Shown: positions 33,950 to 43,865, counted from the first letter of the stretch. The stretch is 46,334 nt of DNA from an uncultured bacterium (GCA_937124615.1 CAKZKR010000055.1:1-46334), one strand, 5' to 3'. Notes: generated from the sequence alone by a model not told the origin. Made by a program: numbers and translations.

Positions 33950-35888
33950 GGAGTGTGAAAAATATACAAATTTAATATTGGAAAAGGTTGAAAGTGCCTG
34001 TGAAGTAGATGTCTTTCTACTTGAACATATCCATAAATGTTCTTTTTGTTCAAAATTTTATAATGAAATGGAACAAATGCAAAATGAGTTAGAAAAGCTC
34101 GGTTTTCTCGTTAATGGGGTACTTCCTAAAATAAATGTGTGTGAAAATATAAAAGATGAACTGAAAAAAATAAAAAATGGTGAAATAATCGTTCGTGACA
34201 TGGTAGAAAGAGAAGATAATGTTCCGGAAATTGCGGAATGGTATTCATATATTGAGGATGATCTGGACGAGATAGCACGGTATCGTTGTGAGATGAAGTT
34301 AGAAAAATCTTCTAATTTTAGGCAAGAGATAGAGCAGTTATCATCTATTCATCATCTTTTGAGTGAAATAGGTGAGACATGGAAAGCCCCTTCGCTAAAA
34401 GAGGATTTAACTCCCTGTATAGTAGATAAAATACAACGATATAAACTTTCTTTAATGAGTGATAAAACGGAAGACGATGTTGAAGTTATAGAAGAGGAAC
34501 TGTATAAACTTTCCTGTGTAGTTTCAGATTTAATAAAAAGAGTAGACCTTACACCTAAAGTTACAAAGGAGATAAAAGGGGTTCTGCAATCCCCGATTAA
34601 GAAGGGAAATTCTAAAAACATTGTTAGTATTTTTTCTGTCAAGAAAGAGAGTAAAAGACATTCATTGATGCGTTATGTTATTCCTATCGCTGTTGCTGTT
34701 GTTTTCCTTTTAACACTTTTGGGTGTTTATGTGAATAACTATTTTGTAAGAATAGATATAAATGGAGTTTATACTGCAAAAAATAACACCCTGAACATAG
34801 GGGAAAAAACAAAAGATGATTCTTATAAAACTACTTTACCTTTTTACATGAGAGATAATGTTCAAACATCTGAAGAAGGTGAACAGAGGAATGAAAAGAA
34901 AATCAAAAGCAGAAATAATAGTTATGCGGAGGGATTACTTAGTAATTGGTCAAAACAATTAAAGGATAATGCTTTAGCAAATGCCGGAAAATTATTGAGA
35001 ATGGGAATTTGGGCTACTCTTACACCAGAGGAGGCGCGTGATTTACTTGAAAAATCAGGACTTTCTCCAGAGGCCGTATTAGGAGTCGTTCAGTTCTTAC
35101 CGCCGGAGGAAGCCCGTGTCGTTCTTCAAGCGGCAATCGATAGCAATCCCAATGATGCTTATTTAAGATATGCGATGGTTCAGACTTTGAAGAAGATGGA
35201 TAATATACCTGACGAAGAATTGTATGCACATTTGACAACATGGAGTCAGTTAGACACCGGGAATGTGCTTCCCCACTTTATGGAGGCAGAGTTGTATTTC
35301 CGTAACGGGGAAAATGAAAAAGCAGTATCTTGTATTACAGATGCGGGCAATTCTTCTAATTACAATTCTTATGCAATGGTAACTACGAAAGCATACATGG
35401 AGGCGTTACTAGCAAAAGGTGTAGACTTCGAAACAGCAAAACTATTAGCATCCGCATCGATGGGACTTCATGAAGTACAAACATTAGAAGAGATTGCTCA
35501 AACTCTTCTGGAATATGGAAAGACTTATGAGGAATCGGGGGATTATAGTACAGCCTTACTTATATATGAAGCCTTACGAAACTTAGGAATGAAAGTTGAT
35601 ATGAGTTCTGCTTTGATCCAAGAAAAATTAGCAGGCTTGAAATATACGCAAGAAGCTGTTAATGCTATGTTTCGACTGATGAGTACCACAAACTCTTTTT
35701 CAGATACTCAATCTCTTATTGATTTTACTCAAACTCTCAGTGAAATGATGACGAATTATAATCTGGCAATGGATAGTTTTTATAAACTTTTTGACAGCAA
35801 TGACCCTGCGGAAATTATTCAAATGTTAAATCTCTATTTAACAAGTGGGAATGCTTTTCTTAATAGTGTTCCCGCACCTCGCAAATAA
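33942..35888 (+). CDS. Transmembrane anti-sigma factor with large extracytoplasmic helical domain
   Basis: The 648-residue protein overlaps the ECF sigma gene by 8 bases. Residues 29-36 read HIHKCSFC, the H-x3-C-x2-C zinc motif of ZAS anti-sigma domains. At about 85-125 a second segment (YIEDDLDEIARYRCEMKLEK.. RQEIEQL) resembles the zinc-free anti-sigma repeats of planctomycete-type proteins. One membrane helix (about 243-263, YVIPIAVAVVFLLTLLGVYV) separates this from about 380 residues outside. The outer part is helical with TPR-like pairs (RDLLEKSGLSPEAVLGVVQ, ALLIYEALRNLGMK), unlike the short sensor of most anti-sigmas. It probably holds the sigma factor at the membrane until a periplasmic signal releases it. 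What the outer domain senses is unknown. Confidence 0.85.
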   Translation: MSKECEKYTNLILEKVESACEVDVFLLEHIHKCSFCSKFYNEMEQMQNELEKLGFLVNGVLPKINVCENIKDELKKIKNGEIIVRDMVEREDNVPEIAEWYSYIEDDLDEIARYRCEMKLEKSSNFRQEIEQLSSIHHLLSEIGETWKAPSLKEDLTPCIVDKIQRYKLSLMSDKTEDDVEVIEEELYKLSCVVSDLIKRVDLTPKVTKEIKGVLQSPIKKGNSKNIVSIFSVKKESKRHSLMRYVIPIAVAVVFLLTLLGVYVNNYFVRIDINGVYTAKNNTLNIGEKTKDDSYKTTLPFYMRDNVQTSEEGEQRNEKKIKSRNNSYAEGLLSNWSKQLKDNALANAGKLLRMGIWATLTPEEARDLLEKSGLSPEAVLGVVQFLPPEEARVVLQAAIDSNPNDAYLRYAMVQTLKKMDNIPDEELYAHLTTWSQLDTGNVLPHFMEAELYFRNGENEKAVSCITDAGNSSNYNSYAMVTTKAYMEALLAKGVDFETAKLLASASMGLHEVQTLEEIAQTLLEYGKTYEESGDYSTALLIYEALRNLGMKVDMSSALIQEKLAGLKYTQEAVNAMFRLMSTTNSFSDTQSLIDFTQTLSEMMTNYNLAMDSFYKLFDSNDPAEIIQMLNLYLTSGNAFLNSVPAPRK

Positions 35889-35910
35889 CTCTATGTAAAA
35901 TTCTTTGTTT

Positions 35911-37173
35911 TTATATGTTGGGATAGCGTTCATTAGGACCTGTATAGATTTGACGAGGTCGATGTATTCTTGTATCAGGGTCGTTCCTCATTTCTAACCA
36001 GTGAGCAATCCAACCGGGTATTCTACCTAATGAGAATAGGACTGTGAACATCTGAGTAGGAATACCCATAGCACGATAGAGTATTCCACTATAAAAGTCA
36101 ATATTTGGATATAATTTTCTCTCGATGAAATAGTCGTCGTTTAAAGCGACCTCCTCGAGATTTTTAGCAATTTCTAATAGGGGGTCATTTATTCCTATTT
36201 CTGAAAAAATAGCGTCTACGGCACCTTTTAATAATTTTGCTCTTGGGTCATAATTTTTATACACACGATGCCCAAATCCCATAAGGCGGAAATCCGAATC
36301 TTTTTTCTTTGCCAAATCGACATATTTTTTGTAATTAGCCCCGTCTTTATAAATCATATTTAACATGTTTAGTACCGCTTCATTAGCCCCTCCATGTAAG
36401 CGTCCCCATAAAGCACTTATCCCTGCGGAAATACTAACATAAAGATTTGCCATAGAACTGCCTACCATACGAACTGTGGAAGTACTACAATTTTGTTCAT
36501 GGTCAACATGTAAAATGAGTAGTAAATCGAGGGCTTTTTCAAAAACCTTGGGTACGATATATTCTTCTGCAGGTGAGGCGAACATCATACGAAGAAAGTT
36601 GGAACAATAAGAATGGTCTGTTTTGGGATATATATAAGGTTCGCCTATGGATTTTTTGTATGAAAATGCGGCGATTGTTTTTGCTTGTCCAATAATGCGA
36701 ACAATAATATTATTTATGTCTTCTTTTTCATAATTTGGGTAAAATGACGGCATTCCTGCAATCATGGAACTTAAGATACTCATGGGGTGTGCATCGAGTG
36801 GAAAGAAGGAGAAAAAGTTGACCATACTTTGGTGTATAAAACTATTTAGTGTAAGCTGCCTTCTCCATTCTTTCGCCTGTTCAGGAGTAGGTAAATCCCC
36901 ATAAATCAGTAGGTAGGCAATCTGAGAAAAAGGGAATTTCCCTGCTAAACTTTCAATAGGATAACCCCGATACCTTAATATTCCGTTCTCACCATCAATA
37001 TAAGTAATACCACTTTTGCAAGAACCTGTGTTTCCATAACCGGGGTCGTAAGTTAATGCTCCTGTAGTATCCCTTAATTTACGTATATCTATGCCGATTT
37101 CTTTTTCAGTCCCTTCAAATACAGGGAGTTCATATTCTTTACCTCTAAGTATCAATTTACATGTTTCTGTCAT
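35911..37173 (-). CDS. gltA: Citrate synthase
   Basis: Citrate synthase condenses oxaloacetate with acetyl-CoA. The 420-residue protein is of the Gram-negative type II length. It has the N-terminal beta-rich domain (TCKLILRGKEYELPVFEG) and motifs DPGYGNTGSCKSGITYIDG, ILRYRGYPIESLA, HVDHEQNCSTSTVRMVGSS, the active-site His in RLHGGANEAVLNML, His in MGFGHRVYKNYDPRA, Asp in NVDFYSG-like NIDFYSGILYRAMG, and GWIAHWLEM near the end. AAGGGAAG lies about 8 bases before the ATG. It follows murJ on the minus strand after 43 bp, convergent with the anti-sigma gene, and has no obvious terminator. Confidence 0.96.
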   Translation of the reverse strand: MTETCKLILRGKEYELPVFEGTEKEIGIDIRKLRDTTGALTYDPGYGNTGSCKSGITYIDGENGILRYRGYPIESLAGKFPFSQIAYLLIYGDLPTPEQAKEWRRQLTLNSFIHQSMVNFFSFFPLDAHPMSILSSMIAGMPSFYPNYEKEDINNIIVRIIGQAKTIAAFSYKKSIGEPYIYPKTDHSYCSNFLRMMFASPAEEYIVPKVFEKALDLLLILHVDHEQNCSTSTVRMVGSSMANLYVSISAGISALWGRLHGGANEAVLNMLNMIYKDGANYKKYVDLAKKKDSDFRLMGFGHRVYKNYDPRAKLLKGAVDAIFSEIGINDPLLEIAKNLEEVALNDDYFIERKLYPNIDFYSGILYRAMGIPTQMFTVLFSLGRIPGWIAHWLEMRNDPDTRIHRPRQIYTGPNERYPNI

Positions 37174-37216
37174 AATTCTTCCCTTTCAATAAAAATTATT
37201 ACCATAAAGAATATTA

Positions 37217-38827
37217 TTAAGGATTAGTTTTATATTTTAATTTTTTGTTTATTATAGATAATATTTGTTCTAATTCTTTAATTTTTACAATCCATGCAAT
37301 AGTGAGGTACGCTAAAGAACAAACCAACCCTGTGAAGGTAATATATAGACTTAGTGGTATCACCCTGTCCATATTTTCTGTATCAAAAAGATAGTCTACC
37401 AAAAAGAACATACAGATTACAATTAAAATTGAAAACCCGTATTTCAATATATTCAATAAATACTTTTTGTCTGCAATATTTCCAATCTTAAAGCCTATGA
37501 TTATGAGCAAGATAAGGAAATTTGTCCAGAAAGATACTGTTGTAGCTATGACCAGTCCAAAATAGTCGAAAGGTCTTACTAGAAGAAAATTTAATACTAT
37601 ATTTAAAATCATACTTAGCGATGATGTGATAACAGGGATTGTTGTATTGTTCATGGCATAAAACCCTTGAGTAAGCACTTTTACTCCTGAAAAACCAATT
37701 ACTCCGATGGAATAGATGAAGATAGCATTTGCTGTTTTTTTTGTTAATTCTTCACTAAAATGACCCCTTTCAAAAAGTAACTGGACGATAGGTTTACCTA
37801 GAAGCATTAGGAGAACCATAGCAGGTAATATCATGAACAATGTCTGTAATAAACCTTCCTGCAACGCATGTCGAACCTTGTGAGTTTCTTTATTAGCAAA
37901 ATAACGAGAAAGTTCTGGAAGAATAGATACTGAAACGGCAGTTCCAAAAATTGATAAAGGTAATTGTATAAGTCGATTTGCATAAAAAAGTGCGGATACA
38001 GTCCCTTCGGATAGAGAATAGGAGAAGAAACTATCGACTAATTTATTGACCTCCCCTGCAGCCTGTCCAAAAATAACGGGAATCAAAAGAATGAAGGCTT
38101 TTTTTACTCCATGTTGGTTCCAATCTTTGGTAAAGTTTAAAACTCCCAATTGTTTTCTTGTCTCGAAATATAGAACACTTGCCTGAAGGATACCGCCTAA
38201 CCATAGACCTATAACGAGAGCCCATATAATATTTATTGGAAAGAGATAAGGGATAAAAATAGAAAAAATCAAAGATAGATTAAGCAGTGCGGGGGTCATT
38301 CCTGGGGTTTTATAATCTCCCAAAACAAAGAGGGGAGCCATCATGAAAACGGCGATTCCTATCCAGAAGAGATAGGGAAAAGTCCATTGTAAAACACGGA
38401 CTGTTAATTGGAGTTGTTCTTCTGATTTTGGGATTTCTTGTGTAAATGTGGTTAAAGAACTTATTAGTTGTGGGACATAGGGCATGAGCAAAACACCTAT
38501 AAGGGATACTATGGCTAAAATGAAAAACATAATAGAAAAAAGGGACTGAACCATCTGCCTCATAGCGTTTTTTCCCTGAGTTTCTTCGCATTCAGAGAGA
38601 ACAGGAACAAAAGAAGCATTTACCGCACCTTCACCTAACAAATCCCTTAATGTGTTGGGTAATCGAAAAGCGAAAAGAAAGGTATCTCTTGAAAAATCAG
38701 GAACAAACCAACCTATTAATATATCTCTAACAAGCCCCAATACCCTGCTTAACATGGTTCCACCTGCAAAAATCAAGGCATATTTCCAGCGGGATATTGA
38801 TATTTTTTCAGATGGTTCAGGATTCAT
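37217..38827 (-). CDS. murJ: Lipid II flippase MurJ (MviN)
   Basis: MurJ moves lipid II across the inner membrane. The 536-residue protein has about 14 hydrophobic helices and the family signatures TMLSRVLGLVRDILIGWFV (Arg-rich first helix), FRLPNTLRDLLGEGAVNASFVPVL, LPLSIFGTAVSVSILPELSRYF, LLFERGHFS and KVLTQGFYAMNNTTIPV. Length is normal. It overlaps lnt by 11 bases, so the two are translated together. Lipid II export would serve the wall genes of the dcw operon elsewhere in the window. Confidence 0.95.
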   Translation of the reverse strand: MNPEPSEKISISRWKYALIFAGGTMLSRVLGLVRDILIGWFVPDFSRDTFLFAFRLPNTLRDLLGEGAVNASFVPVLSECEETQGKNAMRQMVQSLFSIMFFILAIVSLIGVLLMPYVPQLISSLTTFTQEIPKSEEQLQLTVRVLQWTFPYLFWIGIAVFMMAPLFVLGDYKTPGMTPALLNLSLIFSIFIPYLFPINIIWALVIGLWLGGILQASVLYFETRKQLGVLNFTKDWNQHGVKKAFILLIPVIFGQAAGEVNKLVDSFFSYSLSEGTVSALFYANRLIQLPLSIFGTAVSVSILPELSRYFANKETHKVRHALQEGLLQTLFMILPAMVLLMLLGKPIVQLLFERGHFSEELTKKTANAIFIYSIGVIGFSGVKVLTQGFYAMNNTTIPVITSSLSMILNIVLNFLLVRPFDYFGLVIATTVSFWTNFLILLIIIGFKIGNIADKKYLLNILKYGFSILIVICMFFLVDYLFDTENMDRVIPLSLYITFTGLVCSLAYLTIAWIVKIKELEQILSIINKKLKYKTNP

Positions 38828-40415
38828 AGGTATTTTTTCTTATTATCTTTGCCTTTAGAGAGAATAAAATAAGGGAAAGAAGACCTATAATTCCTAAAAA
38901 CAATGAAATAATTTCCGGATTAAAAGGGAGTATAAAGTTTGATGGTTCGGGAATATCATAAATTCCTCCAGAACGTACCCGAATACCAATTTCCGGATTG
39001 CTTAACAAAGGTTCGTACATAAAAGTTTGATTCCTTCCTATTATTATATTTGCAGGAAAAAAGTCTCCTGAAGGTGTAAATAATCCCGATATGCCTGTAT
39101 TGGTGCAATGGATTATTGGAAGTCGGGTCTCAATCGCCCGCATTCTGCATATTTCCAATTCCTGGGAGAGTGCATTTGTGGCACCAAACCAGGAGAGGTT
39201 TGTAAGAACGGCTAATAGATTAGCTCCTTCTTTTCTTAAGTTATGAGACATCTTTGGAAAAAGCACCTCAAAACAAATAAGTGGTCCCACAACTAATTGA
39301 TTGTTTATTCTAAATACCTTTTGTTCTTTTCCAGCACTTACATCATAAGGAAGAATACTTCGTAAAAAAGGGAGAAACTGAGATAAAGGTAAATATTCCC
39401 CAAATGGGGCTAAGTGGACTTTGTCATAAAAGTCTATGATTTTACCTTCGGGGTTTATCCAGATACATGAGTTATAATCATTTCCTTCTGTATCTGTTCT
39501 TGTTGTCCCTGTGATAAGGTGAAGAGATTTTTCACGGATAAAATTTTGAATAATGTGTAATATGTCTGGAGATTTGTAGTCGGACATGATTAATGCTTCA
39601 GGCCAAAATAGGACATCGATATTTTTGTTTTCAATTAAGTTGTTTGAATACTGAACACACCATCGCACCATATCTTCATACCATATAGGGTCAAATTTCA
39701 TTTCTTGAGGAAAGCAAGGTTGAACGGTTGCTACTTGAATATTTTTATTTTTTTGGTTCTTTATGTTTGACAGTAAGAGGAAACCTATAAGATGTGGCAA
39801 AAGAATGATGATTATTGCGTGGGATAAATACTTCCATTTCTTTTGTCTATCAATTATCGAATAAGCAATGAACATATTTGATGTTATAATAAAAAATGAG
39901 AGAAAGGGGACACTACCTATTGAAACTAATTGGGAAAAATATAAGTTTGGACCCTGGCTGTACCCTAAATTACACCAGCCGAAACCTGTTAGGGCATGCC
40001 CCTGTATCCATTCTATTCCTACCCAAAGCATTCCGAAAACATAGACTTTTATAATAGTAGGTATTTGTTTTCCATATTTATAAAAACAATAACCAAAAAT
40101 CATCCAAAAAATAGAAAGTCCTGCGGAAAGACATTGATACCCGATAAAAGCAGGTCCTCCAACCCAAAACATGTTTGTTATGAGCCAGTTCAGTGTAAGC
40201 GAATGAAAAACCCATGAACTTATAAAAAAGTATAGATAGGTCTTTGATGAATTTTGTTCGGAAATGATAGTAATGAATAATGGTACAAAAGCAATCCAAA
40301 TCAGGAAATAGAGATGTACATTCGGAAAGCATAGAAACAGTATAACGCCTGTAAGGACACTATGAAGTATAGGTTTTTTTAATAGTTCTTTAAATGATGT
40401 TATCATGTTATTCAT
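38817..40415 (-). CDS. lnt: Apolipoprotein N-acyltransferase Lnt
   Basis: Lnt adds the third acyl chain to the N-terminal Cys of lipoproteins on the periplasmic face of the inner membrane. The 532-residue protein has an N-terminal block of six or seven helices, the PNVHLYFLIWIAFVPLF start, GFGWCNLGYSQ, and a nitrilase-type domain with the catalytic triad Glu273 (WPEALIM), Lys332 (KVHLAPFGEYLP) and Cys381 (ICFEVLFP). A final helix lies near the C-terminus. It indicates an outer membrane and mature lipoproteins, in line with the TPR lipoprotein upstream. It overlaps murJ by 11 bases. Confidence 0.95.
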   Translation of the reverse strand: MNNMITSFKELLKKPILHSVLTGVILFLCFPNVHLYFLIWIAFVPLFITIISEQNSSKTYLYFFISSWVFHSLTLNWLITNMFWVGGPAFIGYQCLSAGLSIFWMIFGYCFYKYGKQIPTIIKVYVFGMLWVGIEWIQGHALTGFGWCNLGYSQGPNLYFSQLVSIGSVPFLSFFIITSNMFIAYSIIDRQKKWKYLSHAIIIILLPHLIGFLLLSNIKNQKNKNIQVATVQPCFPQEMKFDPIWYEDMVRWCVQYSNNLIENKNIDVLFWPEALIMSDYKSPDILHIIQNFIREKSLHLITGTTRTDTEGNDYNSCIWINPEGKIIDFYDKVHLAPFGEYLPLSQFLPFLRSILPYDVSAGKEQKVFRINNQLVVGPLICFEVLFPKMSHNLRKEGANLLAVLTNLSWFGATNALSQELEICRMRAIETRLPIIHCTNTGISGLFTPSGDFFPANIIIGRNQTFMYEPLLSNPEIGIRVRSGGIYDIPEPSNFILPFNPEIISLFLGIIGLLSLILFSLKAKIIRKNTYES

Positions 40416-40502
40416 TTGTAATTTTAACGAATTTTTTTATAGAAAAGATCTATGCTAAATATACATATTATCAGAATGGGCTTTATACTTTCAGACTGGG
40501 GA

Positions 40503-41645
40503 TTACAAATCGTCCTGCATGGCTTTGATTTCTTCTTCAATACGGTCTTTATTCTGCCATTTATCCCCCCGTTTTTCCCAGAACCGAATTGCACTTGACC
40601 CTTCCTCTGACATGGTTCGGAGGTCGACAACTGTAGGTTGGACGAATATGAGAAGATGGGTAATGTCTGATTGGGCTCTTCGTGAGCGGAAAGGAATCCC
40701 TAAAAGGGGTAGTTTACCAATGCCTGGAACACGGTTTTCAGACTTTCGTATATTTCTACTGGAAAGACCACCAATAACTAATGTTTGTCCATTAGGAACG
40801 ATTACAAAGCCTGTTTGAGAACGCTTTGAGAATACAGGTAGGTCAATTCCTCGAAGTCGGTCAATTCGACTAATATCTGTTACATCCAGTTGTTTGATTT
40901 CCAATTGTATCATGCTATTAGGTAGTATGGTTGGGACTAACTCCAAGTTTACTCCTATATCCCGCCATGCAACGCTTAAATTCGGTATAGAGGAACTTTT
41001 AGTTACAGACTGATAAGGAATCTGTCCCCCGGCCTTTATTGTTGCGGGTGTCCCGTTGATGACCAAAATTTCAGGTTTTGAGATTAAGTCCACATCCGAT
41101 TTAGTTTCCAGAGCCCGGAAAACTCCATCGAGTGTTCCATAGTCCCATGTAAGTATGCTAAAAGTTAGACCCCCCCCCTGGGGAGATTGTATTCCGGCTA
41201 CGGAAGGGCTTTCATCCCTGCGAATAGGTTTTTTGCTAAAATCAGGATTTTGATAAGGCACTGAATAAGGTGGCTGAGGAGGATTGGGAGAAGGTGCCGG
41301 TAAAGTGATAGAAGAAAAATCCTGAGAAAAGTCCGTTGTGTTTGTGGTTATCTGTGGTATTTTGAGGTGTTCGTTTTCTCTTTCTCTGTAAAAACGGACG
41401 AAATTTAAGTTTGTTCCTAATCTTCTTAGTCCATTTTCATTAGTTTCACTTATCCATACCTGAACCTGCACTTGTCTTATATCCACGGGAGAAGGTGGAG
41501 TTGGAGGAGGTGCTGGTTGTTGTTCAGTAGGAGGAGGTGGTGGCGGTTGTTGGGCGTCTTGTGCAAGCAAATTAATTGTAAAAAATAGAAGAATTGTTGA
41601 TATATAGGCTATCCGTATGGGATGTATGAAGTTTCTAATCTTCAT
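40503..41645 (-). CDS. Secretin-domain protein B with proline-rich N-terminus
   Basis: The 380-residue protein begins with a signal peptide (about 1-28), then a proline-rich stretch (PPPPPPTEQQPAPPPTPPSP), and ends in a type II/III secretin domain (about 180-365). Family segments are ALETKSDVDLISKPEILVING, ATIKAGGQIPYQSV, WRDIGVNLELVPTIL, SQTGFVIVPNGQTLVIGGL and VPGIGKLPLLGIPFRSR, followed by LLIFVQPTVVDLR. Full secretins have 500-750 residues with N0/N1 domains; these are missing here except for a short VQVQVWISETNENGLRRLG start. It overlaps secretin-like gene A by 4 bases. A pore in the outer membrane, perhaps mixed with A, is the likely role. No ATPase or prepilin peptidase is in the window. 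Confidence 0.88.
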   Translation of the reverse strand: MKIRNFIHPIRIAYISTILLFFTINLLAQDAQQPPPPPPTEQQPAPPPTPPSPVDIRQVQVQVWISETNENGLRRLGTNLNFVRFYRERENEHLKIPQITTNTTDFSQDFSSITLPAPSPNPPQPPYSVPYQNPDFSKKPIRRDESPSVAGIQSPQGGGLTFSILTWDYGTLDGVFRALETKSDVDLISKPEILVINGTPATIKAGGQIPYQSVTKSSSIPNLSVAWRDIGVNLELVPTILPNSMIQLEIKQLDVTDISRIDRLRGIDLPVFSKRSQTGFVIVPNGQTLVIGGLSSRNIRKSENRVPGIGKLPLLGIPFRSRRAQSDITHLLIFVQPTVVDLRTMSEEGSSAIRFWEKRGDKWQNKDRIEEEIKAMQDDL

Positions 41646-42817
41646 TTTTTTGTTTTCCCTTCATCCAAATCAGAACTTATTCCGTTTTCTTCTTTTTTAA
41701 TCTGAACACCTGTTATTCCTTCTGCTATACCTTCGGGTATTTCTGTCAATCCGCCTAATACATTTGTGATAATTTCAGTTGGTGAGATTTTCGTAGATTT
41801 CTTTTCTTCCTCAGATGTAAAACCATATTGGTCTGCTACTGTATAAGAAGGTCTCCATAACTCTGCTTTTAATAAGAAAACGAGTTCTCTTCTCCCTTCA
41901 TCCTTTTTTCTATTTCCTAAACCTTGAGTTAGGGGAACTTCAGGTGCTTTGAAAGGTGTTACTCTCTGGATTAACCCGTTGGCTAATTCTTCTCCTTGAA
42001 TGAGCCACGGGACAGATGAGGAAGTTCTTGTTCGGGTATTACGATATAGCCCTCCTAAAATCAATACCTGTCCATGACGAACCCAAATTGTGGTTGTTAT
42101 ACTCCGAGAGATAAATTCAGGGACGCTAATTGTGTTTGCGCTATTACCTGCAATAGCCACATTAAGTCTCTGACCTTCTTCTGTTATAGCAGCGGTAATC
42201 GTTAGTTTAATATAAATATCCTCTGTTGTTCGTGGGTCACCGTCATCATCGACTACTTCGTTTGCTTGAACACTTAGATTGACGCCTGTAGGTTTAAATT
42301 CTGTGACTTGTTGAGTAACTACACCAACAACAATTGTGTTCTCATAGGGTATTTCCTGAACAGTTTGTATTACGGTAGGTGCGGCTGCACCAACGGGTAC
42401 CAATGCTTTGGGACGAGATAGGATAAATGCTCGGTTTTGACTTACTAATGCCTGAAGTACTGCTTCAAAATCACCCCATTTGCTTGTCATTCTATCTAAA
42501 AAAACTGTGATGGTAGCACTTTGTGTAGTAGGGAATGTTAGGTCTCCTGTGGTTATAGCAGGATTTCCTGAGGAAACTCTCCCATAGGGACGAGGGTCTG
42601 TCTTCTGGCGAAAATAGCCGGATAATCCTGTTTCACTGCCAATATGTGTCTGAAACTCGATGATTTTTACAGATACATTTACCTGTTGGGGTGTTGGTTG
42701 TTGTGCTAAAGACGAGAAAGATAGAGATAAAAAATAAATTACAGGGATAGACAGAAATCTTATAGGTATAGTGGGAAAGCCATTTCTAATATAATATTTT
42801 CTTTTATTATTATTCAT
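41642..42817 (-). CDS. Secretin-domain protein A
   Basis: From ATG at 42817 the protein has 391 residues, with a basic start (NNNKRKYYIRNG) and a hydrophobic signal ending in FSSLAQQ. Secretin-like segments are VNVSVKIIEFQTHIG near the start, AVLQALVSQNRAFILSRPKALV, VQEIPYENTIVVG, FKPTGVNLSVQANEV, TTTIWVRHGQVLILGGLY and RRELVFLLKAEL. An upstream ATG at 42838 is possible but would start inside the lipoprotein gene by 29 bp; ATG at 42817 overlaps it by 8. It lacks the N0/N1 domains of full secretins and has a lengthy, polar C-terminal tail (about 60 residues). It precedes protein B, which it resembles only in the core. Confidence 0.85.
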   Translation of the reverse strand: MNNNKRKYYIRNGFPTIPIRFLSIPVIYFLSLSFSSLAQQPTPQQVNVSVKIIEFQTHIGSETGLSGYFRQKTDPRPYGRVSSGNPAITTGDLTFPTTQSATITVFLDRMTSKWGDFEAVLQALVSQNRAFILSRPKALVPVGAAAPTVIQTVQEIPYENTIVVGVVTQQVTEFKPTGVNLSVQANEVVDDDGDPRTTEDIYIKLTITAAITEEGQRLNVAIAGNSANTISVPEFISRSITTTIWVRHGQVLILGGLYRNTRTRTSSSVPWLIQGEELANGLIQRVTPFKAPEVPLTQGLGNRKKDEGRRELVFLLKAELWRPSYTVADQYGFTSEEEKKSTKISPTEIITNVLGGLTEIPEGIAEGITGVQIKKEENGISSDLDEGKTKK

Positions 42818-43787
42818 CGTAATAAGCCATGTAATCATAATGGTCTACATTTTCTATGTTATCGAAGTTTACAAATTGTGCACTAAACGGTTTAATTTGT
42901 CCTGCACTTAAATTCCCAAGAGAAATTGTTTTTGTATCATACACCATTCCACTAAAACCATAGATGGTTAATTGGACGGTTACATTTCTTAGTGTTCTTG
43001 AACTACGGTTTCGAACTTGCCCGGATACATTGTAAATATGATGTTTTAAATCACTGGACCATCCTAAAGAGCGACCACTTCGGAAAGATGTTACATTGAA
43101 GAAAACAATAGGATTTTTTTCCGCTTCGCGTTTTAGTGCTTCTTCAGGGGTTAGTACAATAATATCACTATTAACCCCTTTTTCAAGTCTGCTGGATATG
43201 ACTGGATGTGACCAGTAATTCGTGTCTAATGAAATAATTGTTTTATAGAGAGTCCCTGCTTTAGAAAAATTTTGATTAATCCAGTACCAATTGGCTAACT
43301 GTAACATAGTTTCTATGTTTTGAGGTTCTTTTTGCAATTTTTGTTCAAGTAAACGGATTTGGTTCTCTATAGTGTCTACTTTCTCAATTTGGTTTAGGGG
43401 TGAACCTATTATTTCACTTATCTGCTTACGAGAATGTTCTGCATAAATACCTTGGGGTGTGGATCGTAAATATTTGAGGTAATAGGTCAAAGCATTTTGA
43501 GGACTTCCTAATTCCTGGTATACAACTCCTAAATAGTAATAGGCTGTACTGTCTTTTTCACCACTTTCCACAACAGATAATAACCTCGGTAATGCTTGAG
43601 AGAATTGTCCTTTTTCAATGAGTTGCTGGGCCAATTTTATTTCAGAAAAAGTGGTATTTGTACTGTAAAGATTTCTATGACTTAAGTCCAGAGAATTTTT
43701 GTCATGTTCTTTAAAGGTGCTATTCTGACAACTGCTAAGATATAAAATAAGAGCTATACCTATTGTTACTCTGTGAACATATATCAT
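42810..43787 (-). CDS. TPR-containing lipoprotein
   Basis: The 325-residue protein starts MIYVHRVTIGIALILYLSSC with a lipobox (L17-S-S-C20), so it is a predicted lipoprotein that would be acylated by Lnt. Tetratricopeptide-like pairs lie at about 50-110 (LIEKGQFSQALPRLLSVVE, STAYYYLGVVYQELGSPQNALTYYLKYL) and 150-180. The last 100 residues are a beta-rich domain (VSGQVRNRSSRTLRNVTVQLTIYG), of the FxLYD type that binds at surfaces. It is the gene before two secretin-like proteins, overlaps A by 8 bases, and may act as a pilotin or assembly factor, which is inference. AAAGG lies 6-8 bases before the ATG. Confidence 0.87.
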   Translation of the reverse strand: MIYVHRVTIGIALILYLSSCQNSTFKEHDKNSLDLSHRNLYSTNTTFSEIKLAQQLIEKGQFSQALPRLLSVVESGEKDSTAYYYLGVVYQELGSPQNALTYYLKYLRSTPQGIYAEHSRKQISEIIGSPLNQIEKVDTIENQIRLLEQKLQKEPQNIETMLQLANWYWINQNFSKAGTLYKTIISLDTNYWSHPVISSRLEKGVNSDIIVLTPEEALKREAEKNPIVFFNVTSFRSGRSLGWSSDLKHHIYNVSGQVRNRSSRTLRNVTVQLTIYGFSGMVYDTKTISLGNLSAGQIKPFSAQFVNFDNIENVDHYDYMAYYDE

Positions 43788-43865
43788 GAATTACCTTTTC
43801 TTTTTATTTGTTACTGAGCACTATAAAGAAATGAAATTTACTATTTAAATTGTAAATTTGAGATA

